From Candidatus Methanovirga basalitermitum (GTDB lineage: Archaea > Methanobacteriota > Methanobacteria > Methanobacteriales > Methanobacteriaceae), in assembly GCA_031284445.1 (NCBI GenBank), contig JAISZW010000097.1, forward strand, positions 1-5,493: 5,493 nucleotides of DNA, given 5' to 3'. A program made the position numbers and the translations under genes. The stretch's first letter is position 1, and the number at the start of each line of letters is the position of its first letter. Under the pieces are notes generated by a model, which was given only the letters and a program-made list of their open reading frames with translations, ran no database searches and was not told the DNA's origin. Shown piece by piece: positions 5,216-5,493 of this stretch.

Positions 5216-5455
5216 TCATCTACCCCTAACTGAAGTTAAGGGGCTTGGTATGTAATTAGATTCTAATGAATCCAGAGTTGTCATACCCTTTAAATCCCTA
5301 CGAAGCATAGGTACATACTTTCCAAATGCTCTTATAAAAATATTTTTTGCAGCATTTGTATCTCTATCCACAAACTTATTACAAGTTTTGCAATATGCTT
5401 GTCTATCCTTAATATCCAACCAATCACCGCAAACACTACATTTCTTAGTTGTATT
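5216..5455 (-). pseudogene. tnpB: 3' remnant of a second tnpB (zinc ribbon and RuvC-III)
   Basis: The open frame from 5455 to the stop at 5216 reads NTTKKCSVCGDWLDIKDRQA, then YCKTCNKF and VDRDTNAAKNI. This is a zinc ribbon (CxxC, then CxxC) followed directly by the RuvC-III motif with its catalytic Asp, the signature C-terminus of TnpB. A TAG stop precedes Asn at 5458-5456, and the remaining bases to the window edge do not continue a TnpB frame, so the gene is truncated at about 5455. It differs clearly from the tnpB at 2637-3782 and is not a copy of it. Its last codons overlap the right-end hairpin. It is probably a decayed element, kept perhaps only for its end structure. Confidence 0.75.
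5223..5272 (-). repeat. Right-end hairpins of the tnpB remnant (possible omega-RNA 3' part)
   Basis: Two stem-loops are visible. CCCCTAACT (5223-5231) pairs with AGTTAAGGGG (5234-5243), with one bulged base. GATTC/GAATC (5259-5263 and 5268-5272) forms a perfect 5-bp stem with a 4-nt loop. The same order, an inner hairpin then a C/G-based terminal hairpin, is found behind the tnpB at 2637, which supports a related omega-RNA and right-end layout. Confidence 0.5.
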
Positions 5456-5493
5456 CTATAAATAATAATAAAAAAATCATTACTGCCGCATGA

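Overview
The window is very AT-rich. Every supported gene lies on the minus strand, and Shine-Dalgarno sequences complementary to ...AUCACCUCCU-3' of 16S rRNA precede at least three of them. This, the occasional TTG start, orphan tnpB elements, a NYN-type ribonuclease and a GTP-cyclohydrolase-III/GGDD palm protein suggest a gut-type methanogen of the Methanobacteriales (Methanobrevibacter or Methanosphaera). That placement is an inference. A low-GC bacterium is not excluded.

Layout from right to left, which is the direction of transcription. (i) 5216-5455 is the 3' remnant of a tnpB (zinc ribbon and RuvC-III only) with its end hairpins. (ii) 5066-5192 is a 109-bp non-coding insertion with 18-bp inverted ends and a 9-bp target duplication. 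Its left end matches the tip of IS1, so it looks like an IS1-type MITE. (iii) 3929-4960 encodes a 343-aa NYN/PIN-like ribonuclease with a C-terminal part built from two copies of a unit of about 67 residues. (iv) About 2575-3895 is an orphan-tnpB element of the IS200/IS605 superfamily, with hairpins at both sides. Its tnpB frame is intact except for one in-frame TGA. (v) 1457-2432 is a radical SAM gene of the type found in polysaccharide clusters. It is cut into two frames by a run of 17 G (minus strand), and loss of one G would join the frames. (vi) 219-1430, after a 26-nt gap with a strong ribosome binding site, encodes a 403-aa protein with two tandem nucleotidyl-cyclase-like palm domains (first degenerate, second with GGDD) and a C-terminal membrane anchor. 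(vii) 1-86 is the 5' end of another gene, probably tnpB, with a perfect ribosome binding site and a CCCC/GGGG hairpin just upstream.

The most notable unit is the two-gene operon 2432->219. A hypermutable poly-G tract sits inside the first gene, directly before the radical SAM core, and so may switch the radical SAM protein and perhaps the downstream membrane palm protein on and off. Mobile DNA flanks it on both sides: the tnpB element lies directly upstream of its promoter region and a tnpB start lies downstream. No CRISPR array, rRNA or tRNA gene was recognised.
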